Source: Cellulomonas fulva (GTDB lineage: Bacteria > Actinomycetota > Actinomycetes > Actinomycetales > Cellulomonadaceae). From it: a stretch of DNA of 64,000 nt. Shown here in pieces: positions 62,990 to 64,000 of this stretch. The translations under genes and the position numbers were made by a program. How positions within the stretch are numbered: position 1 is the stretch's first letter; each line of letters begins with the position of its first letter. The stretch covers positions 248,001 to 312,000 of the forward strand of contig NZ_JAHBOH010000001.1 of NCBI RefSeq assembly GCF_018531375.1. The letters are read 5' to 3'. A model generated the notes under the pieces. It was given only the letters and a program-made list of their open reading frames with translations, made no database searches and was not told the DNA's origin.

Positions 62990-64000
62990 CTACTGGCCGG
63001 ACGCGCGCCGCTTCGCGAGGACGGCGTCGAGGTCGATCGAGCCCGTCGTGGCGGGCAGCGCGACCGCCGCGGCGACGGTCGTCGCGGCGGCAGCGGGCGC
63101 CACGTTCGGCGCCACGGTCGGCGCCACGGTCGGCGCCACGGTCGGCGCCGCGGCGGGCGGCGCCATCGGGGCCGCGTGGGTCGAGCCCTCGAGGTTCTCC
63201 AGCGCCACGGGCTCGCGGCGCGGGGCCTCGGCCTTGAGCGCGTAGGTCGGTCGCGGCACGGGGACCGGCGACCAGCCGGCCTCGTCGGACGTCCGCACGC
63301 GGGCGATGGCCTGGGTGCGCAGGTCGTCGGACGGACGCACCGCGTGCCCCGTCACGCCGGCGCGGGCGACCACGGGGTTCGCACCGGTCACGGCCCGCGA
63401 GGCGCGCTCGCGAGCCGCCCGCGCGTCGGCGGTCGCGCGCGCCATGGCCTCGGCGAACGCGGCGTCGTTCTGCCGTCCGACGAGCACGGCGCGGCGACCG
63501 AGCACCACGACGGCGGTCAGCAGCACGGCCGGCACGACCGCCGCGACCCACGTGACGGCGGGCAGCGCGACGGCGCCGAGCGTCCCTGCGACGGTCAGCA
63601 CGACGAGCCCGCCCGCGAGCAGGCCACGACGACGAGCGGCGGCGCCACGGCGCGCGACGGACGCCGCGTGCGCGGCTCGGGTCTGCGCCGTGCGGCGCGC
63701 GACCTCGGCGGTGATGCGGTCCTGCTGCGCGGTGGGTCGGTCCACGGTCCTGCCTCCTGTCGCGGCGCTCGTCGTCACGAGCACCCCTCTGCCGGGGGTC
63801 AGCAGCCCCGACGCGCCGGCGGGCCTGCAGTCGGCGCCGTTCCCCGCGACCTGTGGCCGGGGTGACCGGCCCGGGCGGTCGCTCACCGCGACCACCCGCA
63901 GGTTCTCGGAGAAGCGGTCGTCGACCCGGGACTCCACCAGCTGTTGCCGGTGCCGCAGCTTGTGCGGCACCAGGTACGCCACCCACAGGCCGACGAGCGC
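62990..64000 (-). CDS. SepX/GlpR-like divisome membrane protein (5' end beyond window)
   Basis: About 336 residues present. The first visible residues, ALVGLWVAYLVPHKLRHRQQL, form an N-terminal membrane helix with the WVAYLVP...LRxRQ pattern of the actinobacterial SepX/GlpR family, which stabilises the cell-division septum with FtsZ. Two more helices (about GLLAGGLVVLTVAGTLGAVAL and TWVAAVVPAVLLTAVVVLG) follow. The C-terminus is low-complexity, with an A-P-T-V repeat. The frame runs off the right edge, so the true start is not seen. The 106-base gap to tRNA-Ala holds nothing else. The family call is probable, not certain. Confidence 0.7.
   Translation of the reverse strand, partial: ALVGLWVAYLVPHKLRHRQQLVESRVDDRFSENLRVVAVSDRPGRSPRPQVAGNGADCRPAGASGLLTPGRGVLVTTSAATGGRTVDRPTAQQDRITAEVARRTAQTRAAHAASVARRGAAARRRGLLAGGLVVLTVAGTLGAVALPAVTWVAAVVPAVLLTAVVVLGRRAVLVGRQNDAAFAEAMARATADARAARERASRAVTGANPVVARAGVTGHAVRPSDDLRTQAIARVRTSDEAGWSPVPVPRPTYALKAEAPRREPVALENLEGSTHAAPMAPPAAAPTVAPTVAPTVAPNVAPAAAATTVAAAVALPATTGSIDLDAVLAKRRASGQ
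63096..63149. repeat. Tandem 12-bp repeat in the SepX-like gene
   Basis: About four and a half units of GGCGCCACGGTC (first unit GGCGCCACGTTC) encode repeated A-P-T-V in the low-complexity tail. Confidence 0.8.

Overview
The window is very GC-rich, starts many genes at GTG, uses Shine-Dalgarno sites of the GGAGG type and packs co-directional genes with ATGA or GTGA overlaps. Gene content (two resuscitation-promoting-factor-like proteins, protein O-mannosyltransferase, a SepX/GlpR-like protein, large secreted modular proteins) points to a high-GC actinobacterium, most likely a Cellulomonadaceae-type Micrococcales member. No insertion sequence, CRISPR array or phage gene was seen. Most of the long reading frames on the opposite strands are coding shadows caused by base composition.

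Layout. (1) 1-3482: the 3'-truncated mfd gene on the minus strand, then a TauE/SafE exporter on the plus strand. (2) 4735-25489: a surface-polysaccharide and secreted-protein island. It holds a polyprenyl-phosphate sugar-1-phosphate transferase (priming enzyme), a Wzx-like flippase, a Wzy/O-antigen-ligase-like polymerase, a Wzz-like co-polymerase with a degenerate P-loop, an Alg14-like subunit, an Alg13-like domain fused to a sulfotransferase, a family 2 glycosyltransferase, a hexapeptide acetyltransferase, a second sulfotransferase, an APH-like kinase, a GH26-like secreted glycosidase and giant secreted LamG/PKD proteins. Together these look like a Wzx/Wzy-type pathway for a sulfated, acetylated extracellular polymer plus proteins that may bind or trim it. 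(3) 25650-29997: pth, rplY, prs and glmU. (4) 30337-38015: tRNA-Gln, a molybdopterin oxidoreductase lacking its Fe-S cysteines with a small partner, rnhA, TetR, MarR, an ABC-F ATPase and an ArsR-SRPBCC pair. (5) 38067-45992: ispE, rsmA, two rpf-like genes, tatD and metG. (6) 46003-52073: a type-VII-secretion-like pair, a PQQ-type sugar dehydrogenase lipoprotein, pncA, an ABC exporter and rsmI. (7) 52318-64000: protein O-mannosyltransferase, a cytoplasmic GH20 hexosaminidase, a BASS-family transporter, a giant secreted alpha/beta hydrolase, a TrkH-like K+ channel subunit, tRNA-Ala and a partial SepX/GlpR-like gene.

Blocks 1, 3, 5 and the rsmI/pmt pair follow the housekeeping order known from mycobacteria and other actinobacteria (rsmI-pmt, metG-tatD-rpfB-rsmA-ispE, pth-rplY-prs-glmU-mfd). 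The 20-kb island lies between pth and mfd, so it appears to be accessory material inside a conserved backbone. The strongest leads are the Alg13-sulfotransferase fusion within this sulfation-capable locus, a 22-bp element shared by the promoters of the two rpf-like genes, a 23-24-bp near-identical element on both sides of the priming transferase gene, and the Fe-S-less molybdoenzyme.
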